From NCBI GenBank assembly GCA_016713005.1, contig JADJPY010000005.1, forward strand, positions 62,001-126,000: DNA of 64,000 nucleotides, given 5' to 3'. Under the pieces are notes generated by a model. The model searched no databases. It had not been told where the DNA came from and was given only the letters and a program-made list of their open reading frames with translations. Positions 52,685 through 61,549 of the stretch are shown piece by piece; position 1 is the stretch's first letter, and each line of letters opens with the position of its first letter. The position numbers were made by a program, and so were the translations under genes. Source of the DNA: Ramlibacter sp. GTDB lineage: Bacteria; Pseudomonadota; Gammaproteobacteria; Burkholderiales; Burkholderiaceae_C.

Positions 52685-53383
52685 TCAGTCGAACCAGGCG
52701 GCCAGGCTACCCGCACAGCAGATCTCGCGCACCCGGGCCGACCACGTCTCACGGAAGTGTTCCCGTCCGGTCCGGTAGTCGTCGGACAGCATGTGCTTGC
52801 CCAGCGGGATGCGGTCGCCCATCTGCTCGACCAGGGCTTCCTGCGTCACCCTGGAAAAAGCGGCATCGCAGCGCGCTGCGTCAAACGGCTGTCCGAACAC
52901 GTCGGTGATCTTGCGGAACTCGCCATGGCGGTCGGACTTGAAGCGGTCGTGCCGCACCGCCGCGCGGGAGCGCCCCGGGGCCAGCCACTTCTCGAGGTTG
53001 GCCCGGTAGGAGCGGCACTCCGCCTCGATTTCAGCCGCGTCGAAATCGGTGAAGGCTTTCTTCTCGCGCCGGCCAAAGAAGGGCTTCCTCATCGCTTCGT
53101 TGTGCTGGTAATTGAGATACGAAAACACCGTCTCGACCGGGTCCCGGTACAGGTACAGGTCGGCGTTGCGTGCGATGTCCAGCCGGGGGTGATCGTGATC
53201 ATGGAACCACATCCAGTCGGTGCGGCTCTTGTCCATGAAGGTGGTGCGGCGCTCCCGCAGTCGGGGCCGGTCAAAGTAAAGCTCCATCACTGCGTTGATC
53301 CAGTGCGAGCCTGTGCGCGGATAACTGATGAACAGCGGGTACTGGTCGATGCGGGGGTCGGTGGTGGGGGTTTTGCCGGTCAT
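52685..53383 (-). CDS. PAPS-dependent sulfotransferase
   Basis: The 232-residue protein has the 5'-phosphosulfate loop ISYPRTGSHWINAVMELYF (19-37) and the 3'-phosphate motif YRDPVETVFSYLNYQ (79-93; R80 and S88 positions). A small sulfotransferase domain without membrane anchor. It probably transfers sulfate from PAPS to a glycan or small molecule. ATG at 53383 is the first start that gives the family N-terminus. It precedes the GT90 gene on the same strand by 72 nt. Confidence 0.85.
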   Translation of the reverse strand: MTGKTPTTDPRIDQYPLFISYPRTGSHWINAVMELYFDRPRLRERRTTFMDKSRTDWMWFHDHDHPRLDIARNADLYLYRDPVETVFSYLNYQHNEAMRKPFFGRREKKAFTDFDAAEIEAECRSYRANLEKWLAPGRSRAAVRHDRFKSDRHGEFRKITDVFGQPFDAARCDAAFSRVTQEALVEQMGDRIPLGKHMLSDDYRTGREHFRETWSARVREICCAGSLAAWFD

Positions 53384-53481
53384 GTCGCGGTGCGCCGAAT
53401 TCGGGTTGGGCCAAGGCTTTCGGGTGGCGGCAAGTATCCCATACCCCCGGTCTCCAGGGTGCGTTGGCCGACAATGGCGGC

Positions 53482-53946
53482 ATGAGCAATTTCTGGTTGA
53501 TGAAATCCGAACCCGAGGAGTGTTCGATCGACGATGCGCTGGCCGCGCCCGCTGCCACCGTGGCCTGGACGGGGGTGCGCAACTACCAGGCACGCAACTT
53601 CATGCGTGACGCCATGCAGGTCGGTGATGGCGTCCTGTTCTACCACTCCAGTTGCGCCGAACCCGGCATCGTGGGTCTTGCGCGGATCGCCTCGGGCACG
53701 CGTCCCGACCCGACGCAGTTCGACCCCAGGTCGCCCTATTTCGACCCGGCCTCCAGACCCGACGCCCCGCGCTGGCTGTTGCTGGACGTGCAGGCCCTGC
53801 GCAAGACACGGCTGCTGGGCCTGCCCGAACTGCGCGCGACACCGGCGCTGGCCGGCATGCGACTGCTACAGCGTGGCAACCGGCTGTCCGTGATGCCGGT
53901 GGATGCTGTGCACTGGCACCTGATCGGCGAGTTGTTGACGCGCTGA
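53482..53946 (+). CDS. EVE-domain protein
   Basis: The 154-residue protein is a single EVE domain (PUA-like): MSNFWLMKSEPEECSIDDAL, TVAWTGVRNYQARNFMRDAMQVGDGVLFYHSSC, GLARIAS and RWLLLDVQ. It is related to human THYN1 and binds modified bases or RNA. In bacteria it is often stand-alone and of unknown role. ATG at 53482 is the usual family start. Confidence 0.92.
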   Translation: MSNFWLMKSEPEECSIDDALAAPAATVAWTGVRNYQARNFMRDAMQVGDGVLFYHSSCAEPGIVGLARIASGTRPDPTQFDPRSPYFDPASRPDAPRWLLLDVQALRKTRLLGLPELRATPALAGMRLLQRGNRLSVMPVDAVHWHLIGELLTR

Positions 53947-54062
53947 CGGCTGGCCCGCACGGCCTGCGTGTTCCGCGACAACTGGCCCGGGTCCACCCGG
54001 CCCAAAGAGCGGAACATCGATCGGACCGGGTGTGGCCTTTCGCAGCAGGTGCGAAGCGACTT

Positions 54063-54920
54063 TCAGGCGACGACAGCAGTGCGAGCCCACTCCGCCAGGC
54101 CAGGCGCACACTGCGCATACAAGCGCGTCATCACCGGATGATCAGGAGGCGACACGCCTCCGATGGTCTTGTTGACGTCGATCAGGATGGGCTGGCCCTT
54201 GTGAAGCAGGTAGTCAATCTTTCCGTAGTCCAGCCCCATGTCCTGGGCCCGGCGCACGATGGCGGGGTGCGCTTCGCAAGGTTCCAGATGTGTGGCGTTG
54301 CCATAGCGCACGACAGGGCTGGCTGAGCGGGTCAGCACGCCAGCATGGCGCGCCCCGATGAATATGACGGCTCGGGCCACGTACTCACCTTGGTCGATTT
54401 CGGGCAGGAACCGCTCGACAAAGACGCCCCGGCGTCCCACAAGCATTGCCGGCACGTTCGCCATGGACGGGTACACACGGTAGTCGCCCGGCCAATCCAG
54501 GCCGGCGCGGCCGAGCACACGCCTGGCACAGCTGCTTGTGGCCTGCAAGGCCCGCCGCCACGCGGGGAAGTGGAACCGCTCCGGCACACCCGCGTGGTTG
54601 AGGTCGGTCTTCACGATGACCGGCCCATTCCAGCCGTCCCCCGCGCGCACCCCCTGGCGACTGACTGTGGACTTGCGGATGTCGCGCACACGCAGGTTCA
54701 TGCACAGCGGATACTTCGCCGCAAGTTCAAGGTACTGCGGGGGCACCAGACTCAGGTCCACATGCAATATCGCCACATCAGCAGGCACGAACCGCCCTGC
54801 TCCATAGACCGGTACGACGTCATGCCCCTGACCGGCCCACAGCCTTGCCAGAAGATGGATCCGGTACGACTCCGGCGGACGTCCGGAATCAGATTCATGC
54901 AACAGAAGAGCGATGCGCAT
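54063..54920 (-). CDS. ATP-grasp-like ligase/kinase
   Basis: The protein has 285 residues. A Rossmann-like N-terminus (MRIALLLHESDSG) is followed by ATP-grasp elements: GPVIVKTDLNHAG (about 99-111), FVERFLPEIDQGEYVARAVIFIG and MGLDYGKIDYLLHKGQPILIDVNKTIGG with the metal-binding Asp/Asn. Such proteins join carboxylates to amines or modify sugars and peptides. The substrate is unknown. The location among glycan genes suggests decoration of a surface polymer, as an inference. Confidence 0.7.
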   Translation of the reverse strand: MRIALLLHESDSGRPPESYRIHLLARLWAGQGHDVVPVYGAGRFVPADVAILHVDLSLVPPQYLELAAKYPLCMNLRVRDIRKSTVSRQGVRAGDGWNGPVIVKTDLNHAGVPERFHFPAWRRALQATSSCARRVLGRAGLDWPGDYRVYPSMANVPAMLVGRRGVFVERFLPEIDQGEYVARAVIFIGARHAGVLTRSASPVVRYGNATHLEPCEAHPAIVRRAQDMGLDYGKIDYLLHKGQPILIDVNKTIGGVSPPDHPVMTRLYAQCAPGLAEWARTAVVA

Positions 54921-55054
54921 GCGCGTTGGGCTTGAAGTGGCAACGCTTCACGCTACTCCCGTCGCGACAAGAGCCGATTGATGCGCATCAAAACCGGGGT
55001 TTCAGCTTCGCTCGGAAGCGAACTGGCGAGCGATGCGCAAATTCACCCCATCGC

Positions 55055-57370
55055 CTACCGGACACCAGCGCCAGGCGCACCATTTGGAAAGCCAAGATCT
55101 GCCCAGTAAACCGGTGGAATCCGGGGCAACAAAGATGCGCGTTCGGCCGGGGCCGAAATCGCCATGGCGGCCTTGAAATAGGTCAGCGCCCGCTGCGGCT
55201 GGCGCGTCCCGGTGGTGAACATGTTGCCCAACAGGATAAGCCCGGCCTGTCGCGTGGAGGGATAGGCGTCCATGCGTTTCTCCATGAACACCTGCGCAGC
55301 ATCATGCCGGGACGCGCGCCAGGCGGCTTCAAACGCCGCATTGAGCATGGCAAAGTCGTCCAGCCCCTTCCCGATCGCTTCAGTGGCCAGTTCCACCGCA
55401 CGCAAGTCGTCGCGCGCCTGGGCGGCCATCACGACCGCAATCCCCATCCACGCCGGCGAGTCCGGCCGCGTTTTACGCACCTTGTCAATCCAGGCCTGCG
55501 CCTTGGCCGGCTCTCCCGACATGGCCCTGGCGCGCGCGGCGCCCAACATCGGCGGCAACGCATACGGGCGTGCGGCGCTGAGAGCCTCCCAGCCCCATGC
55601 CGCATTCTTCCAGTCACGCCAGCGTGTCAATTGTTCGACAGGCGGTTGAATGAGCACGCGGTAGTTTGGGGCCAGGGCAACACCCTCTCGCAATGCACTC
55701 AGCATGCTCGCCTTGGTTTCGTTCCATTTCGGGTGGTCTGCATCACCAGACCCACTGACAAGTTGGCCCAATCGCGCCGCCCTGACCAGCCGCCATTCCG
55801 CCTGCGCCGCCTGCACTGAAACATAGACGGCCAACAGCGAACCCACAAGTGTGACCAGCGCCATAAGTTGTCCGTAGGACGCTCGCCAGACCAGCACCGA
55901 GGCACCAACGCGAGAGGGTCGCCCTCCTAGCCGCGCGTCTGATGCGGCGATCACCGCAAGACACAATGCGCCCATCGCCAATGTCGAGCCCATGTGCCAT
56001 GGAAAGCCAAGGGCACTGGTCACGGCCAATGCCCCGAGGCTGGCCAACGCCGTCACCCGGATCGGGGCCTCAGCCAGAGCATCGGTGCGGCGATCGGTCG
56101 CGGTCATCCACACCGCTCGCAGCACACCTGCCAGCAGCACGAAGAGTGCAGCCGCCCCCGCCAGACCGTACTCGGCCAACAACTGGACAAATTCGTTGTG
56201 CGCGTATCCATGGTTCTCGATGCCGACCTTGAGGTCTTGCGTGAGTGGAACTGCCACCTCCCAGGCACCGGCACCGACACCCGCGACAGGGTTGGCGCGG
56301 ACCATCGCCGCCGTCTCCCGCAAGAACAGGAACCGAAATCCGAGGGACTCATCACCCAGGCCAATGGAGCCTGTGCGCGTGAATGCCCGCTCGAGCGCAT
56401 GGCCTCCCCGTTGCTCCGCCAAAAGCTTGGGGTTTCCGGCGGGGATTGCACCCAGACCGCCCACAGTTGCCAGAAGCAAGCCCCCCGCCAGGAGTCGCTG
56501 GCCCGGCGTCCAGGCACCTAAAGCCAGCTGGCCCCGCAGCCACCACCCTGCCGCCGGAAGCAGGACCAGGACGTTGAACCACATCGTCGCCAAAGCGCTT
56601 CGTGTGCCAGTCATCATCAGGGCCACCAGGACGAACCCGTTGGTCACGGCCAGCAGCCCAACTTGCTTCATGCTGCGTGCCCGCGCCAGCAACAGCGCTC
56701 CGAAGGGGATCGTGCAGGCAACAAATTCTGCAAAGAAATTGCGGTTGACAAATGTAGAGCCGGGATTGGGACCCTGCGCAAACAGGTTCAGGTCAAACCA
56801 GAACTGCAACGCAGCCCATACCCCCGCTCCCACCGCACCAAGATGGATGCCCCAGGCCAACAACCCGACACGCTCACGAGAAAGGGTGTTGAGGCCAAGC
56901 CAAAACAGCAGGCCCGCCAAGAACCAGCGCACCGCCTCGACGCCTGCCAGGTAGGTATGCGACCAGGCCATGCTGCCGAGTGCGTACAGAAACAAGATCA
57001 GGGGAAACCAAAGCAAAAAATGCCAACGCAGCGGATCACGCCGGTCCCGCTGCCGCCAGAAAAAAGCGAATGCGCCGACAAGCGTCAACAGCGCAACCAC
57101 AGCACCCTTCAACGTGTCCTGCATGAGCTCCTGAACAGGCGATCCGACCACTGGAGCGAGCAAGGCCATCGTGGCCAGTACAGGCACCGTCCGGTCGTCC
57201 CGTGTCACCTCGGCGGGCAACGCGCCGGAACCTTCAAGCCCCGTACCGCGTCCCCCAGTCAAGGACGATGCCGGGGCGGCGGACGCAATCGCGGCTGAGG
57301 CGGCTGTTCCGGGCGGAGAACCCGAATCCACAGAGGAGTTTCGGCGGGGAATCTGTCTTTTTTTTGCCAT
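55055..57370 (-). CDS. O-antigen ligase/polymerase-like protein (Wzy_C) with TPR-like C-terminus
   Basis: The 771-residue protein has 10-12 membrane helices up to about residue 520. The ligase-family motif STFVNRNFFAEFVA lies near residue 210, and the large periplasmic loop contains GVGAGAWEVAVPL and ENHGYAHNEFVQLLAEYG (Wzy_C domain). The C-terminal ~230 residues are soluble and helical, TPR-like. It attaches or polymerises glycans at the outer face of the inner membrane, on LPS or protein (PglL-like); the target is unclear. ATG 57370 (MAKKRQIPRRN) is chosen. The 233-nt divergent gap before ppk2 shows nothing clear. Confidence 0.85.
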   Translation of the reverse strand: MAKKRQIPRRNSSVDSGSPPGTAASAAIASAAPASSLTGGRGTGLEGSGALPAEVTRDDRTVPVLATMALLAPVVGSPVQELMQDTLKGAVVALLTLVGAFAFFWRQRDRRDPLRWHFLLWFPLILFLYALGSMAWSHTYLAGVEAVRWFLAGLLFWLGLNTLSRERVGLLAWGIHLGAVGAGVWAALQFWFDLNLFAQGPNPGSTFVNRNFFAEFVACTIPFGALLLARARSMKQVGLLAVTNGFVLVALMMTGTRSALATMWFNVLVLLPAAGWWLRGQLALGAWTPGQRLLAGGLLLATVGGLGAIPAGNPKLLAEQRGGHALERAFTRTGSIGLGDESLGFRFLFLRETAAMVRANPVAGVGAGAWEVAVPLTQDLKVGIENHGYAHNEFVQLLAEYGLAGAAALFVLLAGVLRAVWMTATDRRTDALAEAPIRVTALASLGALAVTSALGFPWHMGSTLAMGALCLAVIAASDARLGGRPSRVGASVLVWRASYGQLMALVTLVGSLLAVYVSVQAAQAEWRLVRAARLGQLVSGSGDADHPKWNETKASMLSALREGVALAPNYRVLIQPPVEQLTRWRDWKNAAWGWEALSAARPYALPPMLGAARARAMSGEPAKAQAWIDKVRKTRPDSPAWMGIAVVMAAQARDDLRAVELATEAIGKGLDDFAMLNAAFEAAWRASRHDAAQVFMEKRMDAYPSTRQAGLILLGNMFTTGTRQPQRALTYFKAAMAISAPAERASLLPRIPPVYWADLGFPNGAPGAGVR

Positions 57371-57603
57371 GAATGTGACACCGCGAAGCACCCTCCAGGC
57401 CAATCGTGGCCGACGTTGGTCGGGCGCGCTGGCGCTATTGTTACCGCAAGGGGCGACTTCGGTCCGGTCCACAACGCGCTACAGGCTCCGGCACCAGCTG
57501 CCGCCCCGAAGAAACCGGCAATTGATGTCGATCAAGAGATTCTCTGCCGGCTGACGCACCATCGACAGAGCCCGTCACCCTGTTCACCCGACCGAGGAAC
57601 CCC

Positions 57604-58791
57604 GTGAAGAAGACCAACACCGCCGCCCGCCCCTCCCCGACCACCGGCCGGCCCGCTGCCCGCGCTGTCACGCGCCGGCCTGCCGTGCAAGTTCGACAGG
57701 TCAAGGACGGGGACGTCCTGGCCCATCCCGGCCAGCGCGGCGCCGAAGCGGACCGCATCGCCCGGCGCACGAGCACCACACAATCCGTGCATGAGATGGT
57801 CCTGTCGGACCTGCTGGCACGCGGTGCAGACGGATCCACAGCCAATGGCGAAACGATCCGCCGCCTGCAGACGCTGATCAGCGGGGCGTCCCCGGACGAA
57901 GCAAAAGCGCTGCGGCGGGCACTCTTCAGGCGTGAAGAAGCGGTGCCTGCCGGGCTCGACCCGGATCTGGAACTCAGCGCCGGATGGCGCGAAGGCGCGT
58001 ACCCCTACAAGAACCTGCTGTCCCGAAAGGAGTACGAGAAGCAGAAGTACCGCCTGCAAGTCGAACTGCTCAAGCTGCAAGCCTGGGTCAAGGACACGGG
58101 CCAGCGGGTGGTGATCCTGTTCGAGGGGCGCGATGCCGCAGGCAAGGGGGGTGCCATCAAGCGGTTCATGGAGCACCTCAATCCCCGCGGCGCCCGGGTG
58201 GTGGCCCTTGAAAAACCCAGCGAAGTGGAGCGGGGACAGTGGTACTTCCAGCGCTACATCCAGCACCTTCCCACGCGTGGAGAGATCGTGTTGTTTGACC
58301 GCAGCTGGTACAACCGCGCCGGAGTGGAGCGGGTCATGGGGTTCTGCTCGGAAGGCGAGTACGAGGAGTTTCTGCGCCAGACCCCGGAATTCGAACGGCA
58401 GCTGGTTCGCTCCGGTGTGCACCTGTTCAAGTTCTGGTTCTCGGTAAGCCAGAGCGAGCAGCGCCGACGCTTCAACGAGCGGCAGGCGCACCCGCTGAAG
58501 CAGTGGAAACTGAGCCCCATCGACATGGCTTCGCTGGACAAGTGGGAGGACTACACGCGCGCCAAGGAAGCGATGTTCGTTCACTGCGACACCTCGGACG
58601 CTCCGTGGACGGTGATCAAGTCCGACTGCAAGAAGCGGGCACGCCTGAACGCCATGCGCTACCTGCTGCAGCGCATTCCCTACGCCAGGAAGGACATCAC
58701 GACCATCGGCGCCGTTGACCCGCTGATCGTGGGACGCCCCTCGCTGGTGCCCAGTGTCAGCGAGGACCAGCTCGCATCCACCGGGGGTTAG
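57604..58791 (+). CDS. ppk2: Polyphosphate kinase 2 family protein
   Basis: The 395-residue protein has the PPK2 P-loop GRDAAGKGG (175-183), lid motif VALEKPSEVERGQWYFQRYI and Walker B DRSWYNRAGVERVMGF. It transfers phosphate between polyphosphate and nucleotides. The first ~120 residues, basic and partly disordered, extend beyond the usual ~270-300-residue core. GTG start with GAGGAAC upstream. Confidence 0.92.
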   Translation: MKKTNTAARPSPTTGRPAARAVTRRPAVQVRQVKDGDVLAHPGQRGAEADRIARRTSTTQSVHEMVLSDLLARGADGSTANGETIRRLQTLISGASPDEAKALRRALFRREEAVPAGLDPDLELSAGWREGAYPYKNLLSRKEYEKQKYRLQVELLKLQAWVKDTGQRVVILFEGRDAAGKGGAIKRFMEHLNPRGARVVALEKPSEVERGQWYFQRYIQHLPTRGEIVLFDRSWYNRAGVERVMGFCSEGEYEEFLRQTPEFERQLVRSGVHLFKFWFSVSQSEQRRRFNERQAHPLKQWKLSPIDMASLDKWEDYTRAKEAMFVHCDTSDAPWTVIKSDCKKRARLNAMRYLLQRIPYARKDITTIGAVDPLIVGRPSLVPSVSEDQLASTGG

Positions 58792-58832
58792 CCCCCGCCG
58801 AAGGGCGCCATGCCCATGCCGGCGGGGCTTTC
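58790..58832 (+). terminator. Probable terminator after ppk2
   Basis: AGCCCCCGCCG (58790-58800) pairs with CGGCGGGGCT (58820-58829) with one bulged C. The following T run is short (TTTCC), so this may be partial. Confidence 0.45.
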
Positions 58833-58906
58833 CTGCCTATGTCGGCCATCGCACGGACGGCAATGCACGGTTGATTCAAGCTGGTGCCTTCAACACTGAG
58901 GACCCC

Positions 58907-59452
58907 ATGCCAAAAACAACCCAACCGGCAAGCGTCAAGACCCTGCGTCGCGACGCGCGCAAGCACATGGAACTGGGTGCCGTGACGCAGGACTACTGCG
59001 CAGACCGCGATGCCGTCATCGGTCAACTCAACGAAGCCCTGGCCACCGAGCTGGTCTGCGCGCTGCGTTACCGTCGCCATCACTTCATGGCGCGGGGAAT
59101 CCATGCCCGCGGAATCACGGCCGAGTTTCTGGCCCACTCCAACGAAGAACTCGCCCATGCCGACATGCTGGCCGCGCGGATCGTCCAGCTGGGCGGCGAG
59201 CCAGATTTCGAGCCCGCCGGCCTGGCGGCCCGAAGCCATGCCGAATACGTCGCTGGCACGCATTTGCGCGACATGATCCACGAAAACCTGGTCGCCGAAC
59301 GGATCGCCATCCACAGCTATCGCGACATGGTCCTCTTCCTGGGCTCTGATGACCCTACGACCAGCGACATCCTGAAAAAAATACTCGCCGTGGAAGAGGA
59401 GCATGCCGACGAACTGGCCGATCTGCTGGAGGAGTTCCCCATCGGCGAATAA
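58907..59452 (+). CDS. Bacterioferritin-like ferritin
   Basis: The 181-residue four-helix protein has the diiron-type motifs ELVCALRYRRHHF, HSNEELAHADMLAARI, ENLVAERIAIHSYRDMV and VEEEHADELADLLEE. It oxidises and stores iron, or acts as a Dps/Bfr-like protector. The start at 58907 follows AACACTGAGGACCCC, giving the family N-terminus after a short leader. It sits next to ppk2, suggesting a stress setting. Confidence 0.85.
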   Translation: MPKTTQPASVKTLRRDARKHMELGAVTQDYCADRDAVIGQLNEALATELVCALRYRRHHFMARGIHARGITAEFLAHSNEELAHADMLAARIVQLGGEPDFEPAGLAARSHAEYVAGTHLRDMIHENLVAERIAIHSYRDMVLFLGSDDPTTSDILKKILAVEEEHADELADLLEEFPIGE

Positions 59453-59479
59453 ACCGGCCAGGGGGCTTGGCAGCAGGGC

Positions 59480-60373
59480 TCAGGGTCGCGCGAAGAACCG
59501 GCGCGCCCTGCGCAGCCATGCCGCAGGACTGAAAGGCAGCGCTCCCCGCGCCAGCCTCTGGTGGTCGTCGCGCTGGACCCCGGGCGCCAGCAGCCCCGCA
59601 TAGGCGTGCAGCAGCGCTTGCCGGTCCATGCCCGCGTCCTGCGAGTAGAACGACAAGTGCGAGACCGCGAAGGCGTTGCAGATGAGATTGGAGCGCCCCG
59701 TCGCCTGCGGGATCTTCACGCTCAGCATGTCCTCGTCGTCGCCGCGCAGGCCCTGGATCAGGTTCAGGTCGCGGCCCAGGTAGCTGATGAAATTGATGCT
59801 CAGCCGATCCGGCGCCCGCGTGGTACCGGGATATCCAATCGAATGCGGCGCATGGAGAAAGACTTCATGCAGCCGCGTGGCCAGATCCGCCCGCTCCCAC
59901 AACAGCCCGTACATGCCCGCCGGGGGATAGGGCATCCGGGGGAAATCAGCCGGAAGCAAACCGCATTGCTGCTGGAAATACGCGCACACGCCGTTGTTGA
60001 CGACGTTGGCCGACAGCAGGAAGGTCTCCTGGTCCTGCAGCCGGTAGGCGATGAACTGCTGCAGCTGTTCCAGATCGATGTAGACGATGTCGTCATCCAC
60101 CTTGATGAACACGGCGTCGCCATGGTCCTGAAGCCGGTAATGGTCGTAGTAGGCATCGAATGGCTTGCCCTGCGGCGCCATCACCCGGATGCCCGGGTGA
60201 TGGCCGGCGAGCGAATCAACCCACACCCGGTCTTTTGGGGTCCGCGCGTAGTTCCACACGTGGTATTCATCGACCAGCCCACGACGCAGGGCCTCCAGGA
60301 CGTAAGCCACAAGGATGGCCATGCGATCCTGCCGGCCAGCGAATGTGGTCATGATGACGGGGGCTGGATTCAT
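59480..60373 (-). CDS. Glycosyltransferase-like protein with DDD motif
   Basis: The 297-residue cytoplasmic protein has the motif VFIKVDDDIVYIDLEQL (D93-D95), typical of the nucleotide-sugar site of GT-A enzymes, after an N-terminal PVIMTTFAGRQDRMAIL segment. GDDEDMLSVKIP (about 220-231) may hold the catalytic acid. Acceptor and sugar are unknown. It stands alone, with no glycan gene adjacent on its strand. The 148-nt gap upstream shows nothing recognisable. Confidence 0.7.
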   Translation of the reverse strand: MNPAPVIMTTFAGRQDRMAILVAYVLEALRRGLVDEYHVWNYARTPKDRVWVDSLAGHHPGIRVMAPQGKPFDAYYDHYRLQDHGDAVFIKVDDDIVYIDLEQLQQFIAYRLQDQETFLLSANVVNNGVCAYFQQQCGLLPADFPRMPYPPAGMYGLLWERADLATRLHEVFLHAPHSIGYPGTTRAPDRLSINFISYLGRDLNLIQGLRGDDEDMLSVKIPQATGRSNLICNAFAVSHLSFYSQDAGMDRQALLHAYAGLLAPGVQRDDHQRLARGALPFSPAAWLRRARRFFARP

Positions 60374-60521
60374 GGGAGTGGTTCAAGGAGCCTTTCCCGG
60401 CCCTCACACTCCGCGCAGGGCGAGCCGGGCCCGAGCCGCTCGGCCCGTTTGCGCGTGCATATGACGATGCTTACGGCAATGTCCATCACAGTTTCATGTC
60501 GGATTTCGTGGCTAGAGCCCG

Positions 60522-61433
60522 CTAAGGCGGGGAGCCCAGCTGCTGCGCAAGGGTACCCAAATACCCTACAGCGAATTCCGCCATGGCGGAGAAGCTGCGT
60601 CCTCGCAGCGACACCACCCCCATCTGCGCAAACAAGGCAGGAGTATCTGTCACCTCCAGACGCACCAGACCACCACTGGCAACATTCGCCACCATTCCCG
60701 CAACCGGACACGCAATGACCGTGTCTGTGGCCAGTGCAACGCCTTTGAGCACATGCAAGTCATCGCAGGTCACCACCAGAGGGAACGCCGTACCCGCAGG
60801 CAAACCGGCGAACTGGCCCAGCGCCAGAAGCAGTTCTTCGGGTGCTTGCACGCTGCCCACACCGTACGCCAGCAAGGACGCCAGGCGCGTGGGGGCACCT
60901 GCCAGCGGATGACCCGACCTGGCGTAATACCCCGCCTGCAAGTTGCCCAGAGGCGTGACCGTCAGATCCGCCGCGGGCGCGAGGTTTCGCATGTCCGCGA
61001 CAAAAAAATCCAGTGACTCATTGCGCAAGTGCTCGGTGAGGTACTGCGCATTGTTCACCTCCACCCGGGTCTTGATGCCCGGGTAATTGCTGCGCAGTTC
61101 GCACAACAGGCTTTGCAGCAAGGTCGCTGCCGGATAGGGGCCGACACCAAACGCAATGTCGCCAATCAGACGCTCGCGGTACATCGTCACATCCCGCTCC
61201 AGGCAGCGGCTCTCGAACAGGAGCTTGCGCGCGCGCTCGACCACAAAAGCGCCCGCGTCGGTGCAGGTCACTTCTGGCGTGCTGCGATTGAAAAGCTGCA
61301 ACCCCAACTCTTCCTCGGCGACCAGAATGCTGCGACTGAAAGCGGGTTGACTCAGGTGGCAGCGCTCCGCAGCCCGGCCAAAGTGACGGGTGTCGGCCAA
61401 CGCCACAAGGTGACCCATGCGTTTCAAGTCCAT
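60522..61433 (-). CDS. LysR-family transcriptional regulator
   Basis: The 303-residue protein has a winged helix (HLVALADTRHFGRAAERCHLSQPAFSRSILVAEEELG, about 7-43) and a LysR effector domain (IAFGVGPYPAATLLQSLL). ATG 61433 has AAGGAG seven bases upstream, better than ATG 61451 or 61481. It is divergent from the sterol-desaturase-family gene, across a region with a large palindrome, so it probably controls that gene. Confidence 0.92.
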   Translation of the reverse strand: MDLKRMGHLVALADTRHFGRAAERCHLSQPAFSRSILVAEEELGLQLFNRSTPEVTCTDAGAFVVERARKLLFESRCLERDVTMYRERLIGDIAFGVGPYPAATLLQSLLCELRSNYPGIKTRVEVNNAQYLTEHLRNESLDFFVADMRNLAPAADLTVTPLGNLQAGYYARSGHPLAGAPTRLASLLAYGVGSVQAPEELLLALGQFAGLPAGTAFPLVVTCDDLHVLKGVALATDTVIACPVAGMVANVASGGLVRLEVTDTPALFAQMGVVSLRGRSFSAMAEFAVGYLGTLAQQLGSPP

Positions 61434-61461
61434 CAAACGCTCCTTCGCCATTGACGATGCA

Positions 61462-61497
61462 TCCAATGCATTGATATGCATTTATAAATGCATTGGA
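61462..61497. promoter_or_regulatory. Palindromic operator in lysR/hydroxylase region
   Basis: TCCAATGCAT (61462-61471) and ATGCATTGGA (61488-61497) are perfect inverted arms. The 18-bp perfect palindrome ATGCATTTATAAATGCAT (61476-61493) overlaps the right arm, giving a third ATGCAT. It lies 28 nt before the regulator start and 52 nt before the hydroxylase start. Confidence 0.6.
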
Positions 61498-61549
61498 CGG
61501 ATTTTGTACCGGCCCACAAAATCGCGCCACAAGAACGGAGACAAACCCC

